Below, piece after piece: positions 24,229 through 37,000 of a stretch of 64,000 nt of DNA. Numbering within the stretch: position 1 is the stretch's first letter; each line of letters opens with the position of its first letter. A program made the position numbers and the translations under genes. The notes under the pieces were generated by a model that saw only the letters and a program-made list of their open reading frames with translations, did no database searches and was not told the DNA's origin. Where the stretch lies: assembly GCF_052857255.1 (NCBI RefSeq), contig NC_135498.1:84282639-84346638 (forward strand). The letters run 5' to 3'. The DNA is from Amblyomma americanum (taxonomy: Eukaryota; Arthropoda; Arachnida; Ixodida; Ixodidae).

Positions 24229-24554
24229 AACTTGAGGGGGAGAGGGGGCGGGGCTATAATCAAGGAAGAAGATAGAGTATAGTTTATTGCTTGTACGTCA
24301 TGACAATTCTCTCCTGAAGGCGATGCGTTTCGGAAAGCCTAAAATATTCTGAGATCAAAGTTCATGCTTTCTTTAGAGGGGGATGCGCAAATGATTATCT
24401 ACTTTCAATACAGCTGTGACTGTAAACTGAGAGCAATGCTCCTGCCTTCCCGGAAGTGATATGAAACGGATTATATGGGAGCCAGTCTTGACATATGAAT
24501 GCCGAATAAACTTCTCTGATATAAAATCTGTCAACCTTCAGCGTTCAGATCTAA

Positions 24555-25120
24555 ACAGGGCACAGCAAAAGAGGACACATGTGATGTGCAATTCGCAGAG
24601 CAGATGCTCTGAAAATTGTTTTATGATTGACTTACTAAGTCGCAGAAATGCAAATGTCACGGCCCCGCTTTAGGCATTGTGTTTTCTAGGTTTCGACAGA
24701 TGTTTAGGCAGAAGTAAATAAAAATAACATTTCAAGAAGATTATTCGAAAGAAAGCAAGCTTTAAAATGTCAGAAAGGCTGGTAGCACCGACAGCGAGGT
24801 AATAAAAACGGTAACCTTTCACCAATTTAACGAAGAAGGATTTTAAACAGAACACAGCAGCAGAGGAAGCACTGAAACAAGTCAAAGCAAAAGAGCACGT
24901 ATGTGATGTGCAATTAAGAGAAAAGCTTCTTGAACATTGTTTCAAGTTCGACTTACCACCTCACGAAAATGTAAAGGCCACAGCCCCGCTTTAGGTACGT
25001 GTACTTAAAATTTAGACACCTGTTTAAGCGGGAGTAAATGAAAAGTACCTTTCAAGAGGCTTATTCAAAAATAAGCCATCCCATCTATCAAAGGTTCGTA
25101 GCACCGAGAGCGAGCTAGTT
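24555..25120 (+). repeat. Diverged tandem duplication (about 0.33 kb unit)
   Basis: Unit 1 (about 24555-24805) and unit 2 (about 24885-25115) share blocks in the same order: TGTGATGTGCAATT, the ACAGCCCCGCTTTAGG-like block, a TTAGGCAGAAGTAAAT-like block, a CATTTCAAGAAGATTATTC-like block and GTAGCACCGACAGCGAG-like ends. Unit 2 contains an open frame to a TAG at 24993-24995 with two Cys ten residues apart. Unit 1 has the equivalent frame broken. The function of the frame is unknown. Confidence 0.6.
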
Positions 25121-26013
25121 TACTTATACACCTTGAGCTTGCAAGCGTTCGTTAGAGGCAGAAATAAAGACCACTGTTTTGTTGCCAATTAGGAGGAAAT
25201 GGTCCGGTACATCGGCTTCAGAACTAAAGTGATATGAAATTTAATTGGAAATACAAAGACACTGGCGAGTGCTTCAGAACTAAAGGCGTTAAAGTGAACG
25301 AGACCTTTGAATCTTGTGTTTTGTGCGCCTGAAAAAGTTGGGGCTATATAAAGCGCTAGGAGGGTAAGCAGCTATCCATTGTGTACACCAACGTACGGTG
25401 AGTATTTTCTTGGCTTTGTATCTTGTATTCTTTAGAGTGGTCGGAGTCGAAAGATAGTTGCAGCAGTGCATTTCGCTTGCCTTTTTCGCTTAGAGATTAC
25501 GCGCAAGTAATTAGCTGTCAGTAAATTTCCCAATACAATTTGAGATTCCCCTTACTTCCTTGAGCAACACAGCAGTTGCGCATCCATGACGATAACTGCT
25601 CGCGGTGCAGATAACAGAAAATAACTGGCACATTCAATTTAGCATATGTGATAAGCGTTATCTGCCTAATATTACTCCTATAATGAAAATGAGTTCAATG
25701 AGTTTGGAGGGCGTTCTCAGATCATCAGCAGCTGCTTTAAGATACCGCCTGAATGGAAAACATATAAACAAGGGGCCTAATTAGTACGCTTGTATGTAAT
25801 AGGAGCTTAGGAGATTTGAAGTGTGAATTCTGCCGATCAGGGCTTTACATACTAAAACAAATTACGTTGTGAGCATTATCTGTTTGTACAAGTTTATGTA
25901 AGCAAAAGAAGCGCGTGTGGGGAGTTGAATCATCGACACATTCCTTTGGTAATATCGCGCGCAATGGGTACAGGCGAACGGTGTACAGTTATACAACCGA
26001 CAAAGATCTGGTA

Positions 26014-27323
26014 AAGTTCCGAGACTGAGTCCAATAAAAATATGAGTTGAACATTGTAATCGTTTGTGCAGCACCCCTTCGAAATAGCCTCCCTTGCAGT
26101 CTATGCATAGCTTCCAACGTTTCATGAGGTCTTGGAAACAGTTGGAAAACGCTCCTTTTGGCAGGGCTGTCAGCTCCTTTGTCGTGGCGTCTTGAATGGC
26201 CCCCAAGCTTTGCATCCAGCAACCGTTCAGGACTTTCTTCCCATGAGTAAACAGGAAAACATCGCATGGGGAGAGGTTAGGCGAGTATGGCAGATGGGAA
26301 AGTACAGTAATGCTCTGCTTGGCGAGAAATTTTGTCAAGCTGAAAGCAGTGTGCGGCCTTGATTTATCGTGGGGAAAGCTCCATTGTCCTGATGCCCCTA
26401 AGTCAGAGCGAGGGCGTCGCAGTGCATCACGCATGTGTTGGAGCACGCGGATATAAAACTCCTGATTCACCGTCTGCCCTTGTAGGACTAACTCATGGTG
26501 TATGACACCTCTGGCATCGAAAAGAACTATCAGCATCGTCTCTGTTTTCGTATTCTGTCGCCGCACCTTTCTCGACGCCGGTGAACTTGTGGGCCGCCGA
26601 TCGGCGCTCTGCCTCTTTTTTTAAGGATCGTGTTGAAACCACCATGTTTCGTCTTCATCAATGATGCTGCCGACGCTTGCAGCATCTTTCTCTGCCTCTG
26701 AGAGCAAAGCAGCGCTCACTGATGCACGCGTGTCCTTCTGGTCGTGTGCGAGGGAGTGTGGCACAAGTCTGGCATTCAGCTTTCGTTTCCCCAAGTCTTC
26801 ACGCAAAATTTGGCGGCATGTTGTTTTAATAAGGTCGAGAGCACCTGGTAGCATGCGGACTGTAATGGTGCGGTCTTGCTGTACGATTTCCCTGATCCGA
26901 GCCACGTTGTTTTCATTCCGTGAGACTGAAGGGCTCCCCTGCCTTGTGTCGTCTTCCACCGACATTCTCTCCGAAACGGACCTCTTGTGCCCCTCGAAAA
27001 CTCGAGCCAGCGATAATGTCTCTATGCCGTAAGCGTAACAAAGGAGCTCATACGTCTTTGTGGCTGTCTTGTTAAGCTTGACACAAAATTTTATATTTAC
27101 AAGCTGTTCGAGGTGCACGTCCATCTCTCCACTTTCTCGAGCACTAGAATGCGCATACGACTAGTGACCACGTATTTTTCTACATGTAGTGTCGTCTAGT
27201 GGCTGCCACAGCAATTACCATAAAAAGCTCAGGTTAACCGGAGAATATGGTACTACACATACGCACCAACATTTGTGTTGGAGAATCATTTCTAGAGAAG
27301 AAAATAAATAAGTCTCGATACTT
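26014..27323 (-). mobile_element. Mariner element, D,D34D, nearly intact
   Basis: 1,310 bp bounded by TA on each side (26012-26013, 27324-27325). TIRs begin AAGTTCCGAGACTGAG at the low end and AAGTATCGAGACTTAT at the high end (complement). The size and D,D34D triad fit the mariner group. It belongs to the same subfamily as the copy at 12287-13626 and is better preserved. Confidence 0.9.
26038..27124 (-). pseudogene. Mariner transposase with one internal stop
   Basis: Cut-and-paste transposase. The frame is continuous from the ATG at 27124 except for one TAA at about 26621-26623, where the sister copy has CAA (Gln) in D-P-Q-T-K-R. Upstream is the helix-turn-helix DNA-binding half; the catalytic half has D-E-T-W, then H-D-K-S-R-P-H, then S-P-C-D-V-F-L-F with exactly 34 residues between the second and third Asp. 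The normal C-terminal stop is also lost (TGA to TCA), so the frame reads out through the TIR to 25862. With the premature stop the copy should not make active transposase. Confidence 0.85.
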
Positions 27324-27960
27324 TATAGACACAGGTTGTATTTACGCAGTACTGCAACGACAGCACGAGATATAGACTGTTCAAAATGTAACAGACCTGA
27401 GCGTTTGTGGGCAGCCCACTGCGGGTAGATAGTGACCTCGTTGCAGAACAAACATGGGTCCGGTAGGGTTCATTTTTTTACGCGACGGCAAGTCCATGAA
27501 AGCTATCTGATAACACACGGTTACAGGATGATTTTAATGGCGGACGGCCTGGCGCGAGCACTCCTTCCAGCGCCACTGCACAGTCTGTCTTCTTCTCCTT
27601 CGTCAAAATATGGGCAGCCCACATCGAACCCACCGTGGTTCACATAGACCACTTTGTGCTGCAGTGCGTGAATTGAGCAGTAATTTGTTGTAATTGACCT
27701 GTTTGGTATGTCACATGGGCCTCTCAGCACTTTTTACATGCTTTTTTCTGTCTAATTTCCAAGCTCTCTTTTTGACGTGCTTTACTCTTGTACACTCACT
27801 AAATTGCCGTGTGGAATCTTGAGGAGTTCTCAACTCCACAATAATTCTCCGAAAATGGCGCAGGGATCATGAAAAAAATAAACTACAAGAACCCGTAACC
27901 AATGTTGCTCATTTAGAAAAGGCGGCTTGTCTGAACTTGATTGAATACTTTAGTTGCTGT
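27324..27960. other. Upstream region of gene B
   Basis: No repeat or gene recognised. It presumably holds the promoter and untranslated first exon of gene B. No convincing TATA box can be assigned. Confidence 0.35.
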
Positions 27961-27977
27961 ATTTCGTTTACTTGCAG
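27961..27977 (+). promoter_or_regulatory. Splice acceptor ahead of the gene B start codon
   Basis: ATTTCGTTTACTTGCAG ends ten bases before the ATG. This implies an untranslated exon further upstream. Gene A has a similar acceptor ahead of its ATG. Confidence 0.5.
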
Positions 27978-27987
27978 GTAATCAATC

Positions 27988-28042
27988 ATGCGTGCAATCT
28001 GGTGGGCTTTCCTGACGTTCTCTGCGCTCGCTCTTGCGGAAG
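27988..28042 (+). CDS. Gene B exon 1: signal peptide
   Basis: Encodes [18 protein letters not shown] and the first base of the next codon, then donor GGAAG|GTACGT (phase 1). A clear signal peptide with a small-residue A-L-A cleavage region. Confidence 0.85.
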
Positions 28043-31000
28043 GTACGTCGTCGTAGTTGCACTCCTAGCGGGCGGTCTATGATAATACATAAAATAATGA
28101 TTATTATCTTTATCTTCCAAGGATATCAAAGGAAGACCTTGCTAGGGTAGTATTTAGCTTCAGACGAAATAAGACCGCCGGAATAGATGGCATTTCGGCT
28201 GCACTGTTACAGCGGAACTTTCGCACTCTTTCCGACGTTCTGCCCCTTTTCGTTAACCGGTTTTTGAAGAACGCCGTAATACCACAAAATTTGAAAACTG
28301 ATATCGTAACACCACTGTTCGAAGGAGGACACAAGAACACCATCGAGGACTGCCGACTGATTTATATCCTGCCGATTCTATCACACATACTGGGGAAAAT
28401 TTTGTTTGAATTCATGACGTCCTTCTTAGACAAATTCGCTGTCATTTCAAATCTTAAATATGGGTTCATTAAAGGAAGAGGTACAACATTACTGCCTGAG
28501 AAATTTGCAGATGAGTTGTACGCTGCTTTTGAGAATCGCTCGTAAAGCTGCCCTCTCTGTCTTGATATCAAGAAAAGCTTTGATACGGTTAAAAATAGTG
28601 TTTAATTACAAAAACTGCAGCAATTGGGCTTTCGAGGTCCTATTTATGCTATCATGAAGAATATCCTGTGCGATCGTTTCCAAATTGTTAGACTAAATAG
28701 CCGAACGGAATATAGCGCTAAGCTATCTGTCAAAGCAGGTATACCACAGGTATCCATTCTATCTCCATTACTCTTTAAATATTCACAAATGATTTGAGCT
28801 CAATAACATCATGTGCTTAATTTTTCAATATGCGGACGACACAGTTTCGCTTACAAGGCATATAAACTATGAGACGGGAGTGAATGTGCTGCAGGAAAAC
28901 GTAAAAAGTTTTCTTAGTATGGAATTTCAGTGACCACAGAGAAAACCAAAATGATGTATTTCAGAAATCCTTTAAAGGCAGTACTTAAAGGTTGCAGGTT
29001 TTCTTCCATGACCACGATTCATTCTCTTGTTGCTGCATGCCCGTTTAATATCTAAACTCGATCAAATATCTCGCTGTTGCTTTTGACAGCAGATCATCAT
29101 GGCATAATCACTTGGCATATCTTTGTGCCAAGCTACGGAAACTTACGAGGTTAGTCTTCAACAGAAAATGTTTGGCCCCAATGTCCGTGAAAAAACCCAT
29201 AATTCCTGCACTCGCGTGTAGCGTTCTCAGATATGGCATTACTTCATTTGCGTCAAGTCCTTCAAGTTGGCATTGTCGTATTGATAGTATATTTAAAAAA
29301 GTCGTTTGAAGAGCATTGAGATTCTAGGTCTTCCGTCATTCCATTCTCTTCTTGTACAGACAGTTGTTCACAGCTACTTTTGGAATTCACACTTTTTAAT
29401 TACTTATACTACTAATCTGAACTTGAGGAAAACTTTTCGATTATTTAGTAAGACGGTGTCTAACTAGACACCTGAAAGCAAGGCGCTTTGCTTACGTACC
29501 TGAAATCATTAACGGGTTACCAGATGAACTATTTCATGTGACCTCTATCGTGACCACCAGATGCACTTGAAAGAGCTCTGTTGATTTTTGTTTTTTCTTT
29601 GTGTTTCGCTTGTAGTTCTGCATTGAAAAAAAATGGACAGGCTTAGCTTGGTTAAGCCGAGAATGCGTTGCATATTGCGCGGTCTTTTTTTGAGGGCGAG
29701 GTATTGCTTGGCGGCCCTCCATTTTCATAGCGCAGCGCCCCTAGCGGGAGGAGCGGGAGTCAGGTGGTGGCTGCGGCCGCGCGCGACTGCGCCAGTTGGG
29801 GTCCAGCTTTTCCTCCGTGACGTCACGCGCCGGCGCAGCGCCCCTAGCGCGAGGAGCGGGACTCAGGTGGTGGCTGCGGCCGCGTGCGACCGCGCGAGTT
29901 GGGGCCCAGCTTTTCCTCCGTGACGTCACGCGCCGGCGCGGTGCCCCTAGCGGGAGGAGCGGGAGTCAGGTGGTGGCTGCGGCCGCGCGCGACCGCGCGA
30001 GTTGGGGCCCAGCTTTTCCTCCGGCTGTCGTGATGTCACGTCACGTGGTTGTGCTAAAGGTCAATGGTGGCTGCCCGGCCGCGCCCAAGGGCTGAACTGA
30101 GTGATTGCAATATGCAACGCATAATATTGGTTAATCTTTTAGCTATGCTTCCTCTGAGGAAGGCGTTGGCGGTCTCGATACTCATTTTTTGAACTTTGGC
30201 ATTTTTTTCATTTAGATGCTGTGCTGTAAAGATTAGTGTTGTTCATTGATGTACAGCCGCGGTCAAAAATACGCGGCCCACGGCTCCGGTGCAAGGAGCG
30301 GCTGCGGGACCTCACCGCGGCGCTGCTACCTCCGTCGGGCTACGTCGGTCGCTGGTTGCGAGGGTGCACAGAGTGACGACAAAGCTTCGCCCTCACTCTC
30401 TCCTGGGAACACAACACGGCTGATAATTGTCAAGTGCGGCGTTCTGCTGAAGGGGAGTGCGCGCGGTTCGCCGTTGCCGCCTCGATTCTGCTTCGCTCTC
30501 GTATGTCCCGCGCGCCCATGCGTGGTGAGCCTTGGTGCAAGCGCATTACGGTGCTCAAGAAATAGCGCAGAAAAAGTTATTGTCGCGTCAGGACCCCGGT
30601 CTGTGAACTCGGTGAAGGCCTGTTTTGTTTCTGGTAGTGTGTTACTCTTAATTTCGTTGCAGCAGGAACGTGCTTAGTTTTTTTCTAGCTTTGAATTAAC
30701 AATTTTAAAGGAGCGAGCTCCAGCTACTAATTAGAGTTAACCCGACCAAGCACCGGGCGCTGGAGTGCGGCGTACACGAACGCGAGACGCGCGTAAGTAT
30801 GGAATGCGAACCGAACTCGGACGCTTCGCAGGCAGACGCGCTTAGTCGAACTGCAGAACGCGCGCCTGCCGTAGCCAGTCTGTGCATAGGGAATACGAGA
30901 TATTCGAGTAGGCGATGAAAGTCACACGCAGCACGCATTGCAGAGCTCTCTTTCGTACGGACCGTCAGCCGCGAAACAGTTGAACGCTTCACTTAACATT

Positions 31001-34000
31001 CATCAGCCGTGTGGCGTGCTCAGGGAAGAGTGAGTGCGAAGCTTTGTCGTCACTCTCTACACCCTCGCACTGAGCGCCCGACGCAGGCAGCAGCGCCGCG
31101 GTGCGGCCCCGCAGCCGCTCCTTGCGCCGGAGCCGTGGGCCGCGTATTTTTGACCGCGGCTCTACCTACTGGCAATCTGTCTGCTTTACCGTAACTGCTG
31201 CGCGCAGTCCCTCAAGTCTCTTTTTTGACGAAGTTTGACGAGCATGAACCTTCATGTATCATTACAAAGTGGCAAAAAATTGTTATTATTAAAAGAGCCT
31301 TCGCAAGCGCCACCCTGGCCACTATGGACGAAGGTGGTGCTGGTGGACCCTGTCAAGGTTAGATGACATCCAAAATAAATACCCCTGAAAGCAAAAGATT
31401 AGCGAGACGCCAACGTAGCCGAGTTGGTAGAGAACCACACGAGAAATTCGGACATCCTGTGTTCGGTTCGCACCTGCGGAATGTGGTTGTTTTTCACCTG
31501 CTTTGTAATAAATTGCATTTCAGCGAAAAAATAGTTGCGCTATTAACTCAGAACATCGCAAATTAAAAAAAACAATTTACAATTTTACTTATGTTCTTTG
31601 GTTTCGGTGACTGTTGGCTGCTTTCTTACATGTCATGACAATTAAGCCTTTATTTACTTTTGCTTGTCAGCTCAATAACTATCAGTATTAGGCGCATGCA
31701 CCACAAGGGGGGGGGGGGGGGGTGGCAAGGGGTACGGACGCTCTAGGAGCGCTCGTGCTCTTGAGACTGCCACGTGGGGAATAATCACTCTAGGTACTGG
31801 CGCTGCAGCAGCTATCTGCTGAGAATACAGCATTTATTGGCAATTGTTGCAAAAACAACTTCCACTCGCAATACAAAAGCTGTGTTTTGTATAAAGCAAC
31901 CAAGGCTTTCACCTCCGGGTGGCGTCAGTAGATTTCGTATTTCCTTTTCCTGTGTTAGCTGAACGCCACGCAGTTAAGCCTTCGGCTTTCATTGCCTGGC
32001 TGATATCCTCTTGCTGCATTGTTGCTTGCGATGAATTATTTACCTGAATTTTTTCAACTGTCATGTCTGTGAGATCATTATGGCCCACCTCCACCAGTGT
32101 ATTAAGTGTAATTGCTAACTCCCATCAATTACTTAAACAATGTGTTCACTTTATGGATATCACGCAGCTGACGTGCGCCGTCTCGCTGCAGCCTCCTTCA
32201 TACTCTCCAAGTGTGCTGCCGCTCGATTGACGTCATTGCTGACGCGAGCAACGTCAGATGTAAAATGCTGACGCGCGCAGCTGGTTTGCCTTTTGGAGTC
32301 ATTGCCCGTCGCTCTCTGCGGTATTTCTCTCTCGCCTCGCTCTTTCCACCTGTCTCGTTCCTAGGTTTCAGCCTAACACCTTAACTCACATTGGCGCTTC
32401 TCGCTTGGTCGGGGCGGGGGGGGGGGGGGGGGGTGGAGGAAGGGCGCAGTGGCTCAGTGGTTATGGCGCTTGGCTCCTGCCCGAGAGACGCGGGTTCGAA
32501 CCCGGCTGCGGCGGTTGAATTTTGATAGAGGCGTAATTCTAGACACCCGTGCACTGTGCGATGTATGTGTACGCTAAAGAACCCCAGGTGGTCGCAATTT
32601 CTGCAGCCTTGCACTACGGCGTCCCTGATATCCTGAGGCGCTTTCGGAAGTAAAACCCCATAAAACCAAAGATATTTTAGGAGGGCGGCATAGCAGCACT
32701 GCTTCCGCAGTAAAAAAAGTAATTTAAATACGGCCCTTTGGCATATCTTTCGATTATAGCATTTATGGGTAATGGTGGAAGCGTTACTGGTTAACGTTAA
32801 GTCTTTGCTTATGCTATTTGCTTGCCACGGACGTCCACATGCCCTTAGTGTAGATGGTTTCTCCTGCACCTGCGGCCTTGTAATCAAATCGCGCTGCAGT
32901 CAAGCACATCCTACTATACGTATTTTTATTTCCATCGAAAAAATTCCTTTCCTGTGATTTTATTTTGTTTGTTTTGCGTTTTTGATTCTGATTCTCCTCA
33001 GATTTCACCGCCCTGCCAGGGTACAATCTTTTGTTTTTTTCTACTGACGCCAGGCCCTTTTATACACTTGGCTTCTTGCATCGTTTCGCCCTCATTACCA
33101 TCATCATCAGCGTTACTACACCCACGAGATGGCAAAGGTATCTCCCACATCTCTCCAATTAAGCCTGTCTTGTGCTACCTCTGGCCACCCCATTCCCGCA
33201 TACTTCATAATATGATCCGCCTACCAAACCTTCTTCCAACCCCTGCTCCGCTTGGCTTCACTTGGAATCCAGTGCGTTATTCTTAATGACCATCGTTTAT
33301 CTTGTCATCGCATTACGTGCCCCGCCCAAGCCCATTTCTTCCTCTTATTTTCGAATACGATCTCATTGACTCGTTGTTCTTGCCTCACCCACTCAGCCCT
33401 CTTCCGGTCTCTTAACGTTGCACCTATCATTTTCCTTTCCATAGCTAACTGCGTGGCCCATAAATTCAGACCTTTTCGTTAGCCTCCACGTTTCTGCCCC
33501 ATTGGTGAGTTACGGTACGGTACCGCTGTTATATACTTTTCTCGTGAGGTAATTGGTAAACTACCATTTACAATCTGATAAAAACCTTTCTGAGAAAACT
33601 CCATTCTTGCTATTCTAGTTATTTCACTCTCGTGATCCGGATCTGCGGTCACTGCCTGTCCTTCTTGATCCTCTGCTGTTTCTAATATTTATTAATGATT
33701 TACGAAATTGCGGAAACCGACACTGACCGCTAATCATTGAAAACTGGCCTCGATTAAATTACCATTTGGTGTTCATCCTTGCTAATGACCCTAAACCACT
33801 CTAAGACAAAGCTCGTCTCTTTTAAAAGAAATTCTTGCGGCATCCCAACAATGTACACACTTAGTGACACAACAGTGGAGACAGCTTCCATTTGCAGGTA
33901 TTTAGGAGTTAACCTAAAGTCAGACTTAACCTGGAACTAAACCAATGACTTGATTCTAGCAGCCGCTAAGTGGTCTCTTAGCCCCCTAAAACGTAACCTT

Positions 34001-37000
34001 CGACAAGCTCCTATGCAGCTGCGAAACTTGCCCTATATTACCTTCATTCGACCTAACATTCAGTACGCGTCAGCCTTATGGGACCCGGAGAAAGCCTATA
34101 TCATAGATAACACCGAAACCCTGAAAAATCGTGCTGCCTGCGTCATTTTTTTTCAAATAACTCACGTTTCACTAGTGCCACGGCGCTGCTAGTGGTGGAC
34201 TTGATCACATTTTCCATCGTCGCCAACATGCTCGCTTAACTCTTTGTCATAAAATTTATCATCATCCGTGGCTTCATGACGATTTGTTTCACTCACCGTC
34301 AGCAGTCTTCCCAAGACATGACCATCCTTTGAAAATCAAATGCATCACATATCATACTTCAAGTTTTGTGAGATATTTCATTTCCAAAACTATTACTTTC
34401 TGCAACCGGAGCCTTCGAGCATCGCAACTGAAATTAGTCGGATGGTGTTTCATGAACTTTTTAAAAAAGTGAAAGGGGTGCGTAAATCAGCTAGGTCTGT
34501 TCGGTTCACCCTGAGCATTGGATTTTTATGTTTCGCACTATTTATTTGTTGCCACTATGATCTTTTTTCGTGTTGTTGCATCGCCACATTTTTACACTTG
34601 TAACCTAGCTGTTCAACGATTCTGCTTTTCTTGTGTTGTTAACTGTTCGCTTTTTATGCGTGCACTTTTGCCACCCCGTTATGTAATACCCTGGAAGTGA
34701 GGGCCTTTAGGGGTTTGTGCAATTGAAACAAAAAATAAAAGTAGACGCATATTTTGTTGCTTCCAGCGCCTGGCTACCAATTCCAAACTGCTGTTCTCTT
34801 CCGAAACTGTTCAACATCACTTTGGTTTCGGCATTAACTTTTAGACCCCCCGCTCTCCTCTGCCTGTCAAACTCCTAGGTCATGCTTACCGGTAGATCTC
34901 CCGAGTGACTTAGCATCTCAATATCATCAGCGAATTGCAGATTACTAAGGTATTCTTTATTAACTCTACTCCCCAACTGTACACAATCCGGGCCTCTGAA
35001 TACCTTCTGTAAACCAGCAGTGAATAGCATTTGGAAGACCGTGTCTCCCTGGCTCACACCCTTTCGAGTTGATCTCCGCTTTCGCAATCCTACTAGTTTC
35101 TTCTTTAGTTGTCTTTCAACCAACGGGCATTCTTTCGGAGAGCTCTCGTTTTGGGCTGCATCACTACCTGTATTCATTATCTTAGAATTCTTTCAGCCCG
35201 TGATAACTCCGCTGGCCGACGGAAGTACGCACTTTATTTGCTTACTTTGTAATCACTGACGATCTCTAAACGCAGGGGTATCCCCACTGCGCCGAAAACA
35301 GCTCGTTTGCAGCTACGTTGTGTGTGCGTTTACCTCCTAACCTTCATATGCTATACATGCTCAAAATTGACTACAGAGGAGTGCGTGATATGACCATTCT
35401 CCTGAACGGAGCGCGACATGACGTAAAGCCTGGCGTTCGAGAGCCCAAGTGCTCCATCCGCCGCAAACATATATAGTTGGTGACGCACAGGAGGGAGAGA
35501 GAGAAAGAAATTTGATGAAAAGAAAGGTAGAGAGGGCGGCCGCTGGTAAGGTCACCCTGGGCTGCTAGTCCACAACAGCACAAGAGCAGCTTCCTTTCAC
35601 TACAACATCAATCTACAAGCGAGTGAGCAATTGTCAACAACCTCACGCTTAACCACATCTTATTTGGTGCTCCGAACATTGCACTCGACAGCGCGTTGTG
35701 CAATCCATATTAAAAATGAACCGACTTTGGGAGTTTATTTAATAATATTGTGACCTGCGAGAGCCCCACTTCAGTTGTAACCAACACAGTGCTGTGCGCG
35801 TGTGTGATTTAATTCCTCTAAAATGAACTAATCACGCGCACAACCTGCACACATTTCTTATTGTGTAAATAGTTTGTACATATTACTTCTCCCCCTATCC
35901 TCTCTTCCTGTCCCCTCACCTCTTTCATTTCATTTCTCCATTCTGCCTGCTGTCCTTTATTTCCGCTGCCCCAGCTCAGGTGCTTCAGTATCGATGGCAG
36001 ATAGCGGGGCTAGCAAAAATCTTTTCCTTCCTTTTTACTATTATTTTTAATAAAACCACTACCACCACCACCTGCGAGAGCGCACTCAAGCTCGTGCTTC
36101 CCTTCGCGTCAGCGCTGCGGGACCAGCGTTACTGTGGACACGAACAATCCACCCCACCCACTCCCCACCGTAAGGAAAGAAGAGTTGTAAATTGTAAATT
36201 GTGGGGATTCATATCCTGAATCCACACGTACGCACCGGGCGACGCCGTATTCGAAAGGTCCGCATTAATTAGTCCAACTCGGGTACTTTAAGGTGTGCAA
36301 ACATCAGGAAAAGTAAGCATGAGCACACTGAATTTGTTTCAGTACCTTCGTCAGCGCTGCTCGTAATTTTCTTTGCAACGGTTGTCTGCTTCCTGCTGGG
36401 TCGAAAATCTCCTGGCAGCCCCAAGTAGATCATGGACTCTACCTGGGGCGAGAGACGAACGCTTTGAGGGAATCGTTGGTAGTGGCAGGCGAATCTTCCG
36501 GGCGGCATGAGAAAAATCTTATACGGTTTTGTAGACCGTGGTATTCAGAAAGTAACCAGGGTTTCAAAATCAAATGCGCTTACTTGTTTTCTGCGTGTCA
36601 GTTCATGTTTTCTTAATGCGTTTTATTACGCAAGACAGGTAGATTTCAAGCCCTTATAGAACTGGAAAGGTTTTTCTGCAGTTCTCCCGAGTTACATCGA
36701 TTTGCTTGTTAACACGATATCTTCGCGCACGAAAGACGTAAGCTGCGCCGTGCTCTGGACCGCCTTGATTCTTGCCCTTTCACAGAGGACAAGATCGTCG
36801 GCCCGTGGCCACAACAGTCGACTACCATCAAGGCTTAAAAGGCACTGTTTTGTTTTTACGAACGGCTGACTTGATTGACAGATTGTGACTGTGCTTCCCG
36901 GTCCTTTTCTCTTCCCTTTTTAATCCCGTCATTCCCTTCCTCAGTGCAGGGTAGCCAACCGGAAGCCTTTCTGGTTAACATCCCTGCCTTTCCCCGTTCT

